From: Peptococcaceae bacterium UBA2264
GTDB lineage: Bacteria; Bacillota; Desulfitobacteriia; Desulfitobacteriales; Desulfitobacteriaceae
Length of the DNA stretch: 5,635 nt
Reading direction: 5' to 3'
NCBI GenBank assembly: GCA_002347475.1
Contig: DDXI01000166.1
Span: forward strand, 1 to 5,635
Part shown: positions 4,727 through 5,635 of the stretch, piece after piece
Layout: each line of letters opens with the position of its first letter
Numbering within the stretch: position 1 is the stretch's first letter
Made by a program: the position numbers and the translations under genes
Notes under the pieces: generated by a model
The model's database searches: none
The model's input: the letters and a program-made list of their open reading frames with translations, nothing else
What the model was told of the DNA's origin: nothing

Positions 4727-5635
4727 ATGACGAGCAGTACTGTGACAAGAGTCTCGGATAAGGTTTACTTGTTGGGAGACCCTTATTATCAAGTCTATTT
4801 AGTCAGAGGAGAACGTTGTGCCCTGGTGGAATCAGGACTGAGCTATACTGCGCCGCTTGTACTTGCCCAGTTAGCGGAGTTAGGGATTTCTCCTGCAGAA
4901 ATTGACTATCTGATCATAACCCATGCCCACTTCGATCATATTTGCGGTGCGCCCGGTTTACAGCGGGCCTGTCCCGGACTGCGGACTATCTCGTCACCTA
5001 TAGCGGCCAGGGTGCTGGCCAAAGAAAAAGTAATTGCCGGCCATTTCCGCGAAGACAGGGCAGTGGTTGAAACCCTGTTGGCCACAGGATATCTTAAATC
5101 TTACGATGCTTCCCTTCAACCGCCCGCCACTATCAGCGTTGATCTTATAATGAACGAAGGAGATATTCTGGATCTGGGAGGCGGCTGTATACTTTCCTTT
5201 TATTTGACCCCGGGACACAGTCCCTGCAGCATTTCCATATACCTTTCCCGGGATAATGTGCTTTTTCCCTCCGACTGTTTGGGCTACCCCTTCCGAAACA
5301 AGGATATTTTTCCCATGTATCTCTCAAATTATCTTGATTATGTGAACAGCATCAGAAAAGTTTCCGCTCTGGATGTTTCAGTGCTGGCCTTTCCCCAGAC
5401 GCCTCTGCTGGCGGATAAAGAAAAAATAGGGGAGTTCAGGCAGCGTTGTCTGGAGATTACAGAGAAAGTTCACGATTTTATCATCCAGGCTTACCGGAGG
5501 GGCCGGGACTATGATGATATCAGCATGGAATTATTTGGCCGTTTCTATAGAGATGGCCTGGCTGTCCAGTCGGAGTCGATTCTCAAAGTCTGTACTGATT
5601 TAATCATAAGAAGAAGTCTGGAAGCCGAAAATATC
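4727..5635 (+). CDS. Metallo-beta-lactamase-fold hydrolase, 3' end beyond the window
   Basis: 303 codons are open from the ATG at 4727 to the right edge with no stop. AAGGAG (4715-4720) lies six bases before the start. The N-terminus (about 1-40) gives the usual MBL strands ending in ALVESG (32-37). The metal motif is ITHAHFDHICGAP (64-76) with His66, His68, Asp70 and His71, followed by the third-site histidine in TPGHSPCS (His164) and the bridging Asp183 in FPSDCLG. This is the core of glyoxalase II-like and other broad MBL hydrolases (zinc or iron), which act in the cytoplasm; the substrate cannot be read from sequence. An extra helical segment (about 230-303) follows the MBL core. The last family metal-ligand His, normally in a PGHG-like turn, is not evident: the aligned stretch is AFPQTPLL (221-228). 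The start is preferred because it places the usual beta-strand just inside the protein. Confidence 0.88.
   Translation, partial: MTSSTVTRVSDKVYLLGDPYYQVYLVRGERCALVESGLSYTAPLVLAQLAELGISPAEIDYLIITHAHFDHICGAPGLQRACPGLRTISSPIAARVLAKEKVIAGHFREDRAVVETLLATGYLKSYDASLQPPATISVDLIMNEGDILDLGGGCILSFYLTPGHSPCSISIYLSRDNVLFPSDCLGYPFRNKDIFPMYLSNYLDYVNSIRKVSALDVSVLAFPQTPLLADKEKIGEFRQRCLEITEKVHDFIIQAYRRGRDYDDISMELFGRFYRDGLAVQSESILKVCTDLIIRRSLEAENI

Noticed and set aside
4994..5327. Minus-strand open frames opposite the MBL hydrolase gene (4994-5218 and 5145-5327)
   Set aside because: Antisense to a gene with clear metal-binding motifs and no independent support.

Overview
The window (about 46% GC by eye) looks like a chromosomal segment from a low-to-mid GC Gram-positive anaerobe. 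The best guess is a clostridial lineage of the Peptococcaceae/Desulfitobacteriaceae type. The clues are strong GAGGTGA/AAGGAG ribosome binding sites, sigma-A-like promoters, intrinsic terminators, a MurC with the clostridial-style 'ESCEY' variant motif, and a carboxyltransferase subunit that lacks its own biotin domain. This placement is inference. No insertion sequence, tRNA, rRNA or CRISPR array is visible.

Layout. Positions 3-227 (+) are the C-terminal end of a HAD-fold nucleotidase-like protein cut by the left edge. It converges on murC (329-1678, -), with a 14-bp stem terminator (245-276) between them that can serve both strands. murC starts at TTG and has its own promoter (-10 at 1724-1729). 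Upstream of it, also on the minus strand, is a carboxyltransferase (OadA / PycB / transcarboxylase 5S-like, 1943-3283) with its own extended -10 promoter and its own terminator (1861-1909). It is therefore monocistronic and separate from murC.

From about 3520 onward everything reads on the plus strand. An ArsC/Spx-fold thioredoxin-like protein (3618-3956) has its own promoter, a set of ATTCCC direct and inverted repeats in its leader, and a terminator. Next is a two-gene unit: a 53-residue protein with nine cysteines (4179-4340), then, after one base, an 82-residue conserved-looking hypothetical protein (4342-4590). Its promoter (TTGCCA-18-TATAAT) carries a near-perfect Gram-positive LexA/DinR box, GAACACATGTTC, at the predicted transcription start. 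Finally a metallo-beta-lactamase-fold hydrolase (4727 to the right edge, no stop seen) lies behind a promoter overlapped by a perfect 9-bp-arm palindrome.

How the parts relate. murC (peptidoglycan precursor synthesis) and the carboxyltransferase (pyruvate/oxaloacetate or methylmalonyl-CoA carboxyl transfer) are housekeeping genes that happen to be adjacent. The most interesting unit is the putatively SOS-controlled Cys-rich/82-aa pair. Neither product has a function I can assign, but the operator and tight coupling suggest a small DNA-damage-response module.
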